Counted from the stretch's first letter, positions 1 to 11,612 are shown. The stretch is 64,000 nt of DNA from Siphonodentalium dalli (GCA_032622095.1 CP136066.1:112243319-112307318); one strand, 5' to 3'. Notes: generated by a model from the letters alone, not told the origin. Made by a program: numbers and translations.

Positions 1-1836
1 CAAAATATATATCAGGATCTCTTTGGAAGCTCACTCTCTGCAAATGATGGAATAACCTCCTTCGACCTATGCCTTTTCTCTTTTATCATGAGGTGACGGG
101 GACATTTGTAGTGACATTTTGCAGTCTGGCAATTTGGTCGTTCTTGTCTATGCCTCCCATAAATTTGTTATATTGATTTACAATAGTGGGATATTCAACC
201 AGTAAGCGATTCTTCTCAGCAGGGTCATATCCGAGAACAGAGACCACAGGCTCATTTACGTACACACCAGAAAACTGTTACAACAGTTCTGTTGAACAAT
301 ATTTCACAGCTACAATGTACCTCGATCCATACCATGATGCAATTTAGGTATTTTAAGTTCATTTGAGAAATGTTTCCTATTGGTCATAGCAGTGCCAACT
401 CTGATACCTTCATGAAGTAGATGTTCACTCAAAATAACACTTAATATAGAATTGGCCTATATACATGTATGCATTAAATCTGATTGCGATATGGTTTGGT
501 AAGCCAAACAACCAAGTTTCCTGCAGCACTGAGACTGCCATGCTCCTGGTCAACCTTATCTGTACAAACTTCACCGTTATGTATGTAGTAGCCACTTTCA
601 CTATCGCAAACCATGAATGTTTTTCCACATTTAGTAGGTTTGTCCTTGAGAACGACCTGATGGATAGTGAATTTTTGGTAGAAATCATCACTTCATCGAG
701 GGAGATGATGTTGGAACAAATGATCAAAGACTTGTCTTGACTTGCATACAGTAATGCCCTAAGTAATCGACTCCATAACCACAGCAGAATTATGGGTAAC
801 TTTTCATGATTTAGTCGGAAATATGGCTCCCTGAGAGCTTTCCGATGAATGGCAACAAGCCATATTTCCGACTAAATCTTGAAAAGTTACCCATAATTCT
901 GCTGTGGTTATGGAGTCGATTACTTTGGGCATTACTGTATCTTGTCAGATTTGTCAAGATTAGGAGATGTTTCATCTACACAATAGAGGAATAACCACAT
1001 GGCCATAAATAGGGCCCTCGTAAATACATCCTTGAACTCAGGTGTGTATGTCATTGGGTCTTTCATTCTCCAATATTGTTCATAGCGACTGCGCTTGTAC
1101 AGAAAGATTTCCATTGAGATTCTGAGCCGAAATAAGCTTTTATTTTGTGTCACATTACCAAACCCAGAAGCTGCATAGTTTTTGGTGTTCTCATGTATTC
1201 GTTCATGAGGTTGGCCTATCGAGTGGTCTCATCCGCAATCAGAAGAAATAAATCATTAGTAAAAAATAATTTTAGAGAGGCCAAGGCAGTACTTTCAGCA
1301 TCAATGTCACTCGGGATATTTTTGGGACCTGGAGCCTCATTTGGAGTAACATTCTACTCCACAAATCCAGTTGTGTGGCACTTCCGTGACATAGTTTTAT
1401 CCCCATCACCACCTTGAGTCCTTGATGCATCGCGCCTTGCCTCGCCCAATCACTACCTCTCCCTCTAGCTGCAGTACCCTGAGTATGTGCACGTATTGTT
1501 AGTAACATTTACCCCGTTCACCACCATTCTTGAATTTAAAATAGGCCTGATGTCACCTCGACCACGGCACCTCCCTCTACCTACAAAACCTGGGATACCC
1601 GGAGTATTTGAACCAAATACATGTTAGAATAGTTCTGCACATTGCGACATGGCATTCTGATGATCTTGAACATCCTGGTAATCATTGTCATCCTCACTAC
1701 TTTCAACTGAATCAAAGTCACTTTCGTTACCTAACTCATGATTGTCCAGCTCTTCCTTGCTGTCGCTGTCCAGTATACAATGTACTTTCTGCAGTGCTTC
1801 TTCAAGATTATATTGCTTATATGTATCCTTTGCCAT
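1..1836 (-). pseudogene. Decayed piggyBac-like (PGBD) transposase, truncated by the window edge
   Basis: This is a degenerate DDE transposase of the piggyBac family, readable in pieces on the minus strand. From an ATG at 1836 (MAKDTYK) there is the acidic N-terminus usual for the family, including LDSDSKEELDN and SDFDSVESSEDDND. After a decayed Gly/Arg-rich stretch, about 1210-1260 reads LFLLIADETTR, equivalent to the family's (E)ETN(R)YA region. At about 950-1145 follows SRYEQYW, then VDETSPNLDKSDK. A MITE (747-939) interrupts the gene. Beyond it come SLDEVMIS (about 690), VCDSESGYY with the likely first catalytic Asp (about 590), NRKHFSNELK (about 380), and YNKFMGGIDKNDQ with the likely last catalytic Asp (about 140). 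At least two frameshifts and several stops separate these blocks, and the second Asp region (MYIGQFY) seems mutated. The element is inactive. Family assignment is from remembered motif order, not a search. Confidence 0.82.
747..939. mobile_element. TA-flanked palindromic MITE, CAGTAATGCCC family (copy 1)
   Basis: The element is a nearly perfect inverted repeat. It starts TA-CAGTAATGCCCTAAG, runs through a block containing GCAGAATTATGGGTAAC, and ends with the mirror image GGGCATTACTG-TA. The ends CAGT with TA duplication are typical of pogo/Tc1-mariner elements. It sits inside the piggyBac relic. Removing it with one TA joins SDKI directly to CKSRQVFDHLF in the same frame, as expected for a clean TA insertion. 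Confidence 0.88.
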
Positions 1837-1951
1837 GATGAATGTAACCTTGCACCACGAACACAAATATTATGTTGACACTGAAATGTTCTCGTGACTT
1901 TGTAAATGCATGTGAGTGTATGCAATGAGCAGACTAATTTTCTCTCTCTCT

Positions 1952-2177
1952 TCAACCCTTCCATGACTGGAGCTTTCTGAAATTTTGTGAATATCCTGTG
2001 CCAATGCATTCTCTTATATATGCGAGTTTCTAGGGAGCTTCGCATATATAGAATAAATTGGCCTAACAATATATACCTTGACCTTGTCAGCCAGTGCATT
2101 CTCTTATATATGCGAGGTTTCCTATGGGAATGCACTTTAATGCTGCATCAGCGCAGCTCCCGTCATGAAAGGGTTAA
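1952..2177. mobile_element. TTAA-type double-hairpin MITE, GCATTCTCTTATATATGCGAG family (copy 1)
   Basis: The ends are (T)CAACCCTTCCATGACTGG and CCCGTCATGAAAGGGTTAA, an imperfect terminal inverted repeat flanked by TCAA/TTAA. Inside are copies of the hairpin arm ATTCTCTTATATATGCGAG. Termini of the CCCTT...AAGGG type with TTAA targets fit piggyBac mobilisation; Kolobok, which also uses TTAA, is the alternative. The left TTAA appears mutated to TCAA. Confidence 0.75.
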
Positions 2178-3075
2178 AAAAAATCCGCAATCTATGTATT
2201 TTTCTGTATAAAAGTTTTTTACTTTACAGCAAATATTGTCTTGTATAAGGAAATACCCTGAGGTAGTAACAAGAAACCAAGTTTGAATACACAGATTTAC
2301 AGAGGGCTTTCCTCAATTGGTTTCATATTGACATAAAGAGGTGCTGAGGCGATTTGTTATTAACCATCTTGATGGCTTTATTGTAATGGGTGAGGCCTGT
2401 GTCAACAGTGAAATTAAACGTTCAAGTGTATATTTGCTATGTACTGTTAATGTGTACTGTATTATATGCCAAGGCTATTAATGCCATCAGGGGCGGACAA
2501 ACAAAGCTAGGGAGGGGCTTTAACCATTTACATACTACTAGTAAAGCCTCATTCTTGACTAGTTCCCTTAGGAAATGTTCAGATAATAAGCTCAACAAAC
2601 AACCATAGGTCAAGACTTATTAAAACTAGACCATGTTTCATTTCAATCAACTTATGGTCTAGGGACTCCCATGGAATAACTTATTTCAAACAGGAGGAAT
2701 CGCGCCAATGAAATTACTTGCGCATCGAGGAATGAGACCAATCAATAGCTTCCAGCAAAACCAATTATCTCCTATTTTATGTTCAATATTCGGTATGGCA
2801 CAATAGGAGGAATTCTGTAGAGATGTGGAATTTCAGAGAGTTCCATTTGAGCAGACTTCCATGCACAAAACGAGTCAAACAAGAACAAATTGGAAAATAT
2901 TTCCTCCCAATCTGAAATTAATCATGCGATTCATTGCAGTGATACCGAAAATGTGAGTGATCAATTCCCTAGATAGTTTATGACTGGAACTTGAGAGAGA
3001 GAGAGAGAGACTGTCTGGATTCTAAGCTGTATGAACTGTCTATTAAATGAACAAGTGACCTCATAAAATATCATT
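2178..3075. other. No gene seen; fragment of a TTAA MITE at about 2550-2610
   Basis: No convincing coding or RNA gene is visible. A fragment at about 2550-2610 (TTAGGAAATGTTCAGATAA) matches the TTAA hairpin family found complete at 43114-43403 and 44861-45135. A short GA microsatellite lies at about 2995-3010. Confidence 0.6.
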
Positions 3076-3260
3076 AAAACAGAAGGCACACAGTCTTAAA
3101 TGTAGCAATAAAAATGAGATGTTTAGTGATACAATCAATGGCTGTAAATTTGATTGAAGTTATTCATGGATGTGCAGGATCTCACAATTATAGCTCTGAA
3201 GAGAGACACATAAAGTCATCCCACAGAGATTTAAAGGTATTAATTCAGGTAACATACATG

Positions 3261-3428
3261 TACAGTAATGCCCTAAGTAATCGACTCTTTAACTACAGCA
3301 GAATTATGGGTAACTTTTCAGGAGAGCTTTCCGATGAATGGCAACAAGCCATATTTCCGACTAAATCCTGAAAAGTTACCCATAATTCTGCTGTAGTTAA
3401 AGAGTCGATTACTTAGGGCATTACTGTA
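3261..3428. mobile_element. TA-flanked palindromic MITE, CAGTAATGCCC family (copy 2)
   Basis: The full inverted repeat has TA on both sides and lies in unit 1 of the tandem array. The matching position in unit 3 (about 4702) has a single TA in GGTACATGTG, supporting a TA target duplication. Confidence 0.88.
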
Positions 3429-3981
3429 CATGTGAATTAATTCTGGTGCAAATAATAGAAATGGAGCTGAGACATTGGTTGGTTGAAATCATGTCATGTG
3501 ACGTTATGTCCAGACCCCAACTTGTTTCCATATTGTATGGAAGCAATTTGCACTGCGCAATCAGAATATCATTATTAAATATGGACGCTAAATGCTCTTT
3601 TAATCTACCAGTAGAGTGTGAATACAAGGAATGGATGTTGAATTTTGTTGCATACCATGGAATACACATGCAAGTTGGTTTGACATTTTGTGTGCAATGC
3701 TTTTGACGGAACACAACAAAATCAACATCCATTCTAGAGAGACTATCTGCCTTCTTCCAAATTGTATGCACTGGTCGTATTGTAAGTGATTGCTTCAGAA
3801 AAAAACAGAAGGCGCGCAATCTTATAGCAATAAGAATGAGGTGTTTGGTGAGACAATCAATGGTGTAAATGTGATTGAAGTTATTCGTGGATGTGCAGGA
3901 TATCAGGATCACGTTTATAGCTCTAAACAGAGACACATAATGTCATCCTACAGCGATTTATTGATGTTACTTCAGGTAACA

Positions 3982-4193
3982 TACAGTAATGTCCAAAGTT
4001 TATGGCCCTTTAACCACAGCAGAATTATGGGAAATTTGTCAGTATTTAGTCGCAAATATGGCTTGTTGCCATTCTTCAGAAAGCTCTCACTGAAAGATTT
4101 CCTATGAATGGCAGCAAGCTATATTTCCAACTAAATCCTGAATAATTTTCTAATAATAATTCTGTTGTTAAGGAGTCAATTATTTAGGGCATA
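3982..4193. mobile_element. TA-flanked palindromic MITE, CAGTAATGCCC family (copy 3, diverged)
   Basis: This is the same family at the equivalent position of tandem unit 2. It is more diverged: the right arm has lost several bases and ends GGGCATA instead of GGGCATTACTGTA. Confidence 0.8.
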
Positions 4194-4772
4194 CAACAAG
4201 TACATGTGAATTCATTATGGTGCAAATTATAGAAATTTGCACTGCGAAATGAGAATATCATTATTAAATATGGACGCTAAATACTCTTTTAATCTACCAG
4301 TAGAGTGTGAATACAAGGAATGGATGTTGAATTTTGTTGCATACCATGGAATACACATGCAAGTTGGTTTGACATTTTGTGTGCAATGCTTTCGATGGAA
4401 CAAAACAAAATCAACATCATTCAATTCTAGAGAGACTATCTGCCTTCTTCCAAATTGTATGCACTGATAGCAATGCCTAGGATACAAGTAACATCATTAA
4501 TATCATTAAACAGAAGGCACACAGTCTTGTAGGAATGAGAATGAGATGTTTGGTGATACAATCAATGGCTGTAAATGTGATTGAAGTTATTCATGGATGT
4601 ACAGGAGCTCATAGGCTCATAGCCACATGTTTTATAGCTCTGAACAGAGACACATAATGTCCTCCTGTAGAGATTTATTGATGTAAATTCTGGTAAGGTA
4701 CATGTGAATTCATTCAGGTGCGTGTTACAGAAATGAAGCTAAACCAGAAGAGTGTGTTCAGTCTGGGGTGCT

Positions 4773-4793
4773 GGGGGGGGGGGGGGGGGGGGG
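4773..4793 (+). repeat. Poly-G tract of 21
   Basis: An uninterrupted run of 21 G, followed by TGCTGGGG. The length is prone to slippage and sequencing error. Such a run can form a quadruplex. Confidence 0.9.
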
Positions 4794-4862
4794 TGCTGGG
4801 GTATCCATTCTAGTAGCCTAACACTATCTAAACTAAAGAGTATATCCCACTCATTTATAATA

Positions 4863-6002
4863 GAACTAGCTGAAACAGGCGTCATTGTCAGAGGGGCCTA
4901 GCCGCCTCTTTGTGCATTAGGGACCTGTGGCCCTGTGTGCGCTTTTCGCAAATTTTGATTATTTAAACATTTAAGTTTAATGGGTTTTTTTTAGCTTCAG
5001 CTCAAATTTAAGGTACCAATCCTATCAGACGCTCCTAAATTACTATTTATTTGGCTTCGGGGGTAAAAAATATTTGATTCGAGTCAAGGAACCCACCCAT
5101 CAAATCTCAGAGTGATCAGATATTGATTTTTTAAGTTTGTTATTTCTCGAGATGTGTATAATATGTGGCCCAAAATTGCGGATGAAGATGGATCACTCTA
5201 AAATCTAGGGTTAATACAGTCCAATTTTGTGATACTTTAGTGATAATACGGCCATATTTTGTTCAACAAAATGTTGATAAATAACAAGTTTTTGGGAAAT
5301 TTGATACCATAGTTGACAGTGGTTAGCATTATTTTGTTGCAATAAATCGATACTGATAACTAAAGCGTATTTGAAGAAATGTTGTTGTTGTATCTTGATG
5401 GTCTGGGGACCATCTGATCGGATTGAGTACCTTTAACAAACATTTTTTTTTATCTTTAATTTTTTTAATTTATATTTATTAATTTTTTTTAAAGAAAAGT
5501 GTTTAATAGTGATGTGAAACACTCCGGTAGGGTGATCAAATAGAAAAATCTTGCTCAAAGTAGTTATTTGTTACGAATATTAATCCAAATTGATGATTCA
5601 AACCATCATTCTAAAACATTAATTAAATGCAATGACTCTCGATGGCAAAGTCAATTGTGTTAGATTATCGATAGTTGCGTCCCGAATCTAGATGTAAATA
5701 TTTACAAATGCACATAGTTTAGACGATGTTTTCTATGGAATTTGTGGTCGATTTCTTTGAAATTTTCGGTGATGTTAGTAGAATGCTTCATTCTCCAGGT
5801 TGGCATAGCACCTGAAAACTAACATATCAATTTCATGCACCTGAACAAGTCCATAATATGTCTTTAAAAACTAACGCCGTTTTAACCTCTGCTAGGGTAC
5901 CCCGAGTCACCACACCAAATTTGGTTGAAATCGGACCAGCAGTCTGGGAGAAAAATGTGGATATATGGATAGACAGATCCTATTCTTTTATATATTTAGA
6001 TA
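4863..6002 (+). repeat. Dispersed repeat, CTAGCTGAAACAGG...GACAGATCC family
   Basis: The head CTAGCTGAAACAGGC and the tail block (TCACCACACCAAATTTGGTT, then CAGCAGTCTGGGAG, then GACAGATCC) recur at 16557-16960, 23233-23765 (reverse), 34893-35415 (head) and 59330-59420 (tail). In this copy head and tail are about 1 kb apart with AT-rich poly-T/poly-A middle sequence. No open frame or terminal inverted repeat was seen. The class is unknown; a SINE- or Helitron-like non-autonomous element is possible. Confidence 0.6.
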
Positions 6003-6059
6003 CATAGGAATGGTACACATCCATGTGGGTGGGTGTTAAGGATATACAAACAGACGGCA

Positions 6060-6183
6060 GTTATTAAAAGTGCAGAAGGAGTCCTATTTATTGGAGGGAA
6101 ATGTTTTGTTGAACTTATTTTCTGAACTTATTTTCAGGGATTAACTACTCGTAAATAATGCTTTAGTATAGAAAGGGTTAATA
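6060..6183 (+). repeat. Fragment of a TTAA hairpin MITE family
   Basis: GTTGAACTTATTTTCTGAAC and the terminal phrase TAGTATAGAAAGGGTTAA match the right end of the element at 43114-43403. The left end is not recognisable. Confidence 0.6.
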
Positions 6184-7257
6184 TGAATTTGGTCCTGGAA
6201 AAGTTTTTATTTTCACCATTTATGCTCATGACCATGGCTGAGTTTAATAATAGAGAGACTGATCAGCAGATAGATATTCAATGTTGTCCAGATAAACGAA
6301 GAACAGTCACTCTATAAAACAAAAGAGTAGTAAATGTGATCAATATTACTGAACAGTCTAACTGATGGCGACTACATGCATACTTGCTGTAATTCTTGGT
6401 TCACTAAAATCATGTTTTGTAAATTAATCATGCTGTTATATTGAGTTATAAATAGTCATGTAATAAATGTAATGTGTAAACCATGCTAACCATAATACAC
6501 ACAATTCACACCATTCCATGAGTCATGAGAACTCCATCCACATAATGCTGGTTTTTAGTAATTTAGTGGAGACAGGGCTATTTTAAAAGCAAAAAGACTC
6601 ATTTTAGCAAGAAATATTTTGCCAGGCATTGTATTAAAGACACGGTTGGCCTTGGCGGTGGGTATCCTGTGAAAATATATCCACCCGTCAAAAACCGCCA
6701 CAAACAGAAATAACATCAACATGTAGATAGCCTTTGTACGTATATAAATAAGAAATATCGCATAAACAGTATGTTATGGTCATATGTTTGACCATTGTTA
6801 TGTAAACAATCGCAAAAAAGTAACTTTTCTGGTGTTTGTTTATATTATGATGATAAACATAAAGAGCGTTCTTTGTTGGTGAATACCTGATATGGAACTA
6901 ATAAAGAGCGTTTATGCCATTTGTGTGTGATTAGCCAGTAGCATTGTGCTGTCTTCTGTAACACAACCAGGCTCTTGCTTAGGTAACATATAGTAGGTCT
7001 TTATGATAACATGCTGTTTACGCGATGGTCATGGTATATATGAACGGAACTGTATGCGTTTTAATGTTTTTCTGTTTACGGTGTTTGGAACAAATATGAA
7101 TATTTTCGACAATTAAGGCCGCACGTGCCTTTAATTTATTTGAAAAAAAGTCTATACTTGTTACAAGTATAACAAGATCCCTGCCACAGTGGCATAATAT
7201 TTCAAAAATCGCATTTTGAAAACCAATAAAATTAAAATATTTAAGTACCGTAATTTA
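6184..7257. other. No feature recognised
   Basis: AT-rich sequence without a convincing open frame, RNA gene or repeat family shared with the rest of the window. Confidence 0.6.
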
Positions 7258-7400
7258 ACAAGACAGTCAATGACCGTGGGTCGCTCACCAAACTGTAAAG
7301 ACTGAGAAGACTGGGACTCTGAAGACTACAAGAGTCAGTATGTGACAATATCACTAAAGACAAGTAGTTCTAAACATGGACATAGCTGGAGGTTCTCCGA
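7258..7400 (+). repeat. Dispersed repeat, ACAAGACAGTCAATGAC family (copy 1)
   Basis: A segment of about 130 bases with GTCGCTCACCA, ACTGTAAAGACTGAGAAG and ACTGGGACTCTG. Related copies are at 46808-46930, 53521-53640 and 58087-58230, all in the same orientation. It has no visible terminal inverted repeats. It could be a conserved core of a SINE or of a larger element. Confidence 0.65.
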
Positions 7401-8164
7401 TGAGCAGGGCTCTTCAACTAACATTTCTAATTGCACACCACTGACAAATCTTCAACCTCTTACCTTTTAAAGAAGACAACCATACCACAGTACTAAGTTC
7501 ACAAAAATCATTTTGCACATCCCTCTTTAATAGGTTGAATTTTACAACCAGTACTTCAAGCTTAAAGTTAAAATTTGTGGCCGATTTGGTCCAACAGTTT
7601 AACCTGAAGTAGGAACATATGGACTGTTGGTATAAAAACATACATGTTGGAAAATAAAACCAAACTATGAGAACAATTCTAACCTATTTTTGATGTGAAC
7701 ATCTAATCTACATCTAATGTTATACCAGGCATGAAATTTTCAACTGTTTAAATTTTGATCAAAGTAGGGGGTCAAAACCCCACCCCCTATACACTCCTTG
7801 CCCATTACCTCAAACATTGCCCCCACCCAGGCTGCCTAGAAATCAATATTATTATACCAGTACCAAACAGGATAGAGGAGAGTTAAATCTCTTAGCTCTG
7901 TACCTATTATAACAAATGTGAATCTCCACCTATAAGATCCATTCATCTAGTATTATCAATATACCCCGCCCCCACAATATTCAATATTAACGATATGATT
8001 TCACCTGGATAAGTGGTGGTTAAGAAAATAATAATGGAACAGCCAAGTCTGTATTTGGTATGTCTGATCTTTGCAGAATGAGGTCCACAAAATGTGAATT
8101 TAATGACATATTTCCCCAAGGTGGAATAGCATTAACGAATTCGCCCTCTAGGGACCTCATTTCC

Positions 8165-8540
8165 TAAAAATGACCCCATTTGAACAAATATGAACCCGGT
8201 CACCCAAGGCCCATCCATACCAACTTATGGTAATATAGGCTTAATGGTTCTTGAGAAAAAATTATTTTAAGATTTACTATGGAGGGAAAGAGTTATGGCC
8301 CTAGTTTTGCACCTATTTGATCTGATGAACTTATTTGAACAAATCTGATTGTGAGTCACCTAGGGAATATGCACACTGAAATATATAAACATATTTGGTC
8401 GTTAATATGGAGAAGAAAAAAAATGTTGATCGACGGATGGATAGAAATCCCAACAGACAGACGGATGGAAGGACTGTCTGACAGACAGAAGACAAATTCA
8501 ATCCAATATACCCCCCCCCCTCCAATGTTTCTTTGAAAAA
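8165..8540 (+). repeat. Dispersed repeat, GTTATGGCCCTGG / AACAAATCTGAA family (copy 1)
   Basis: The copy carries the recurrent phrases TGACCCCATTTGAACAAAT, GGTTCTTGAGAA, GAGTTATGGCCCT and TGAGTCACCTAGGG, then a GACGGATGG-type tail and a C-rich run. The family fills much of 47-61 kb. Open frames on both strands here are chance products of the repeat. Confidence 0.7.
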
Positions 8541-8594
8541 TCACAGTATGATTTCATCTGGATAAGCGGTGGTTAAGAAAATAATATGCCAGTC

Positions 8595-8999
8595 AAGTCT
8601 GAATATAGTGTGTCTGACATTTGCAGAATGAGGTCCCCAGAAGGTGAATTTAATGACAATATTCTGCAAGGCGGGCTAGCATCACCAGATTCATCCTCAG
8701 TCTGATTAGGCCTCACCAGCCATGGGAAACCTAGGAACAGATTGAAGTTCTACAGTTGAAGTTTGTAATGCACACCCATTGAGCACCTCAATTATGCATT
8801 TTATACTCTGCAAATTAGGGGGACATAGAAACTGAACAGAAGGGAACAAGTCAAAAATAACTAAAACAAAATTTCAATTTGATACTTTTAAAGATATGTC
8901 CAAGAACATGATGCCTAAGCAGAATTAGGTCCATTGAGGGTGTATTTGGTGATGCTAGCCTGCTGTACAGGATGTCAGCACTAAATTCACCCTCTGGGA
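8595..8999. mobile_element. hAT-like double-hairpin MITE, CAAGCCTGA family, truncated
   Basis: The left terminus reads AAGTCTGAATATAGTGTG, then TTTGCAGAATGAGGTCCCC and its inverted partner. The second hairpin starts GCAGAATTAGGTCC near 8930 and is cut off in CACCCTCTGGGAA at 8999, where the large palindromic repeat begins. An older fragment of the same family lies at about 8045-8160. Confidence 0.75.
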
Positions 9000-9002
9000 A
9001 AT

Positions 9003-10490
9003 TGTGATGCGCGTGCAACACTGATGGATTTTAGCAGACGTTTCACTTCCACATTGAGTTTGTTTTCTCACTTCCGTGTTTACTTTTCCAAATCATGCTT
9101 TATGATGATCAATATACAGGCTTTTATAGAGAATTAAGTGCCAACAAATACCAAAAATAACCACAAAAGTTTTATTCCCAAAATTTGGATAAACATACAG
9201 ATGGATAATAAAAATGTCATTATACAATGTTGTGTACAGTATGAGTTTTTCTTGTACTCGTCCAGGTTGAGGTGAAAAGTCATATTGGACAAGACACGCC
9301 TAACCTAACCTAACCCTAACCCTATGACTTTTCACCACAACCTGGACTCGTACAAGAAAAACACATACTGTACACAACATTGTATAATAACTTTATATTA
9401 TACAATGTTGTGTATGAGTCCAGGTTGTGGTGAAAAGTCATATTGGACGAGGCATGCAGTGTCGAGTCCAATATGACTTTTCACCATACCTGGGCGAGTA
9501 CAAGAAAAACACATATTGCGCACAACATTGCATAATGACATTTTTATTTATCCAAATTTTGGGAATAAAACTTTTGTGGTTATATTTAGTATTTGTCGTC
9601 ACTTAATTCTCTATAAAAGTCTGTATTTAATCATCAGAAAGCATGATTTGGAACAGTAAACACGGAAGTGAAAAAAAAACTCAATGTGGAAGTGAAACGT
9701 CTGCTAAATCCACCACTGTTGCACGCGCATCAAAATTTCACCGATTCATTTCGCAATAGAGTTAATTCATGACGTCACGGAGTCCCGATAAAAAAAGTCA
9801 TATTGAACACTCGGGAGTCCAATATGACTTTCGGGAGTCCAATATGACTTTTTCCCAGATTATCACATGACGGCTTTTACCCAATCAGAAAGAGTGTTAG
9901 TTAAGGGATGGATATTATTATCCACCCCTTAACTAACACCATTTCCGATTGGGCAAAAGCCGCCACATGATAGTCCTGGAAAAAGTCATATTGGACTCCT
10001 GAAAGTCATATTGGACTCCCGACTGTACAATATAACTTTTTTATTGGGACCCTGTGATGTCACGAATTAACTCTATTGCGAAATGAATCGGTGAAACTGT
10101 GATGCGCGCGCAACACTGATGGATTTTAGCAGACGTTTCACTTGCTCATAGAGTTTTTTTTTCTCACTTCCGGGTTTACTTTTCCAAATCATGCTTTCTG
10201 ATGATCAATGTACAGGCTTTTATAGAGAATTAAGTGCCGACAAATACCAAAAATAACCACAAAAGTTTTATTCCCAAAATTTGGATAAACATACAGATGG
10301 ATAATAAAAATGTCATTATACAATGTTGTGTACAGTATGAGTTTTTCTTGTACTCGTCCAGGTTGTGGTGAAAAGTCATATTGGACTCGACACTGGCGTG
10401 TCTCGTCCAATATGACTTTTCACCACAACCTGGACTCGTACAAGAAAAACTCATACTGTACACAACATTGTCTAATAACTTTATAATAAT
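9003..10490. repeat. Large nested palindromic repeat, about 1.5 kb
   Basis: Arm 1 (from GATGCGCGTGCAACA at 9003 to about 9300) is mirrored by about 9395-9745, which ends GTTGCACGCGCATC. From 9746 to about 10100 there is a second palindrome with arms around ATTTCGCAATAGAGTTAA, and an inner hairpin whose centre is CCACCCCTTAACTAAC. From about 10105 the first arm is repeated in direct orientation, again followed by part of its mirror. The phrase AAAGTCATATTGGAC occurs many times in both orientations. No protein is encoded. A foldback-type transposon is a reasonable guess; no target duplication could be defined. Confidence 0.8.
9299..9324 (-). repeat. Short interstitial telomere-like tract
   Basis: CCTAA/CCCTAA units (CCTAACCTAACC, then TAACCCTAACCC) match the animal telomere repeat TTAGGG read on the minus strand, partly as a TTAGG variant. 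The tract lies at the loop side of arm 1 of the large palindrome and has only about four units. Confidence 0.6.
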
Positions 10491-10823
10491 ATACAGTGCA
10501 ATATCTCTCCTGAAACTGAGTAGTGAGTGAAAGAACAGTTCATCGAACTAGTTAAACTTTGTTAATGATCCAATTCCACAATACACAGGAACGGGGTGTA
10601 AATGGGAAAGGTATGCATGCTCACAATTCCAAGCAATGACAGACATACCTCAAATATATCTCACAATTCATGTAAAAGACACTTTTATCCTGTTGAATCC
10701 TAAATGATGACATTGAGACAAAGCAACATCATTTTCTCTGTATGTTGTCATTTTTTTTAAACAAATCAGAGCAAATTGCCTTTGGAAACTAGAAATTAGC
10801 TGTGATAATTACTGTTTTATACT

Positions 10824-11214
10824 AGAGACCTTTCACAAAATTACGATTACGGATATGGACAATATCCTGCCAGTATACATCTTTGATCTTTATGCACAGG
10901 GTTTTTTATGTTAGACGAAATATACCCCGTGCAGTTTAATTATGTGCAGATGTGTCAAGGATGTGTCACCGGTCCTGCATGGGGATGCTGTGAAATTATC
11001 CGTGTAGTGTATAACACACGGATAAGAACATGGGATCTGAAAGAAGACGCACATTACTTTTTCCATCAAATACATGTGTAACTGAAAATAGTGGGGCATA
11101 TGCCGTCTCACCAATAAACCATCGTATATAAGTTGTGATGGTGTCCACCTTACTAGGACAATTTATCCTATCCGTAATTGTAAGTGATTTTGCGAAAGGT
11201 CTCTGTTGATCAAT
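10824..11214. mobile_element. MITE with AGAGACCTTTC terminal inverted repeats
   Basis: The left end AGAGACCTTTCACAAAAT, with ATTACGGATA nearby, is mirrored by the right end GATTTTGCGAAAGGTCTCT preceded by TATCCGTAATTG. Length is about 391 bp and there is no coding capacity. I see no clear target duplication, so the superfamily is unassigned. Confidence 0.7.
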
Positions 11215-11612
11215 GAAAACTGATTAGTTAGAGAAAAATGAAGGTTAGGAATCAATTCGAATATTTTAACTGGCGCAGTGCTGTGGGGTGTTATTGGGCA
11301 CCTTGGGTTGTTCCCACAATACCCAGGCTCACTGTTTCAGTTGGAATTCAGCAGGATTATAGTGAGGAGACGGCACTCCAGATATACAGCACCCATTACA
11401 ATAAAGGCTGCTAACTTACAGACATCTGGAAAGGGTACAAAACAAGGTATTAATCTTCATGGTAAACAATGTCTGAATAAAGCAGATTCAGCATATGCTA
11501 TGAAGTATGGAGTAGCTGTGTCTGGTTGCATACTGCCATAGAAAAGGATGGGGCTCTTTTTTGATAGCTGGGGAGTTGGGAGTTACAGAAAACAGTTCTT
11601 TTGCATTAGCCT
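11215..11612. other. No feature recognised
   Basis: A short open frame on the plus strand (11278-11541) has no recognisable domain and no flanking splice or promoter signals. It is treated as chance. Confidence 0.5.

Larger units (their letters stand above)
3076..4740 (+). repeat. Tandem array of a unit of about 0.7 kb, two full copies and one partial
   Basis: The phrase AACAGAAGGC followed by ACAATCAATGG and GATTGAAGTTATTC begins at about 3078, 3800 and 4508, giving periods near 721 and 706 bases. The block 3551-3705 recurs almost unchanged at 4236-4390. Units 1 and 2 each carry a CAGTAATGCCC MITE at the same position. Unit 3 lacks it and reads GGTACATGTGAATTC, so it is an empty site. Open frames inside the unit appear to be chance products. 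Confidence 0.85.

Noticed and set aside
3421-3936. Minus-strand open frame of 171 codons
   Set aside because: It lies in the tandem array of about 0.7-kb units; the equivalent frame is broken in the next unit, and no domain or start context supports it.
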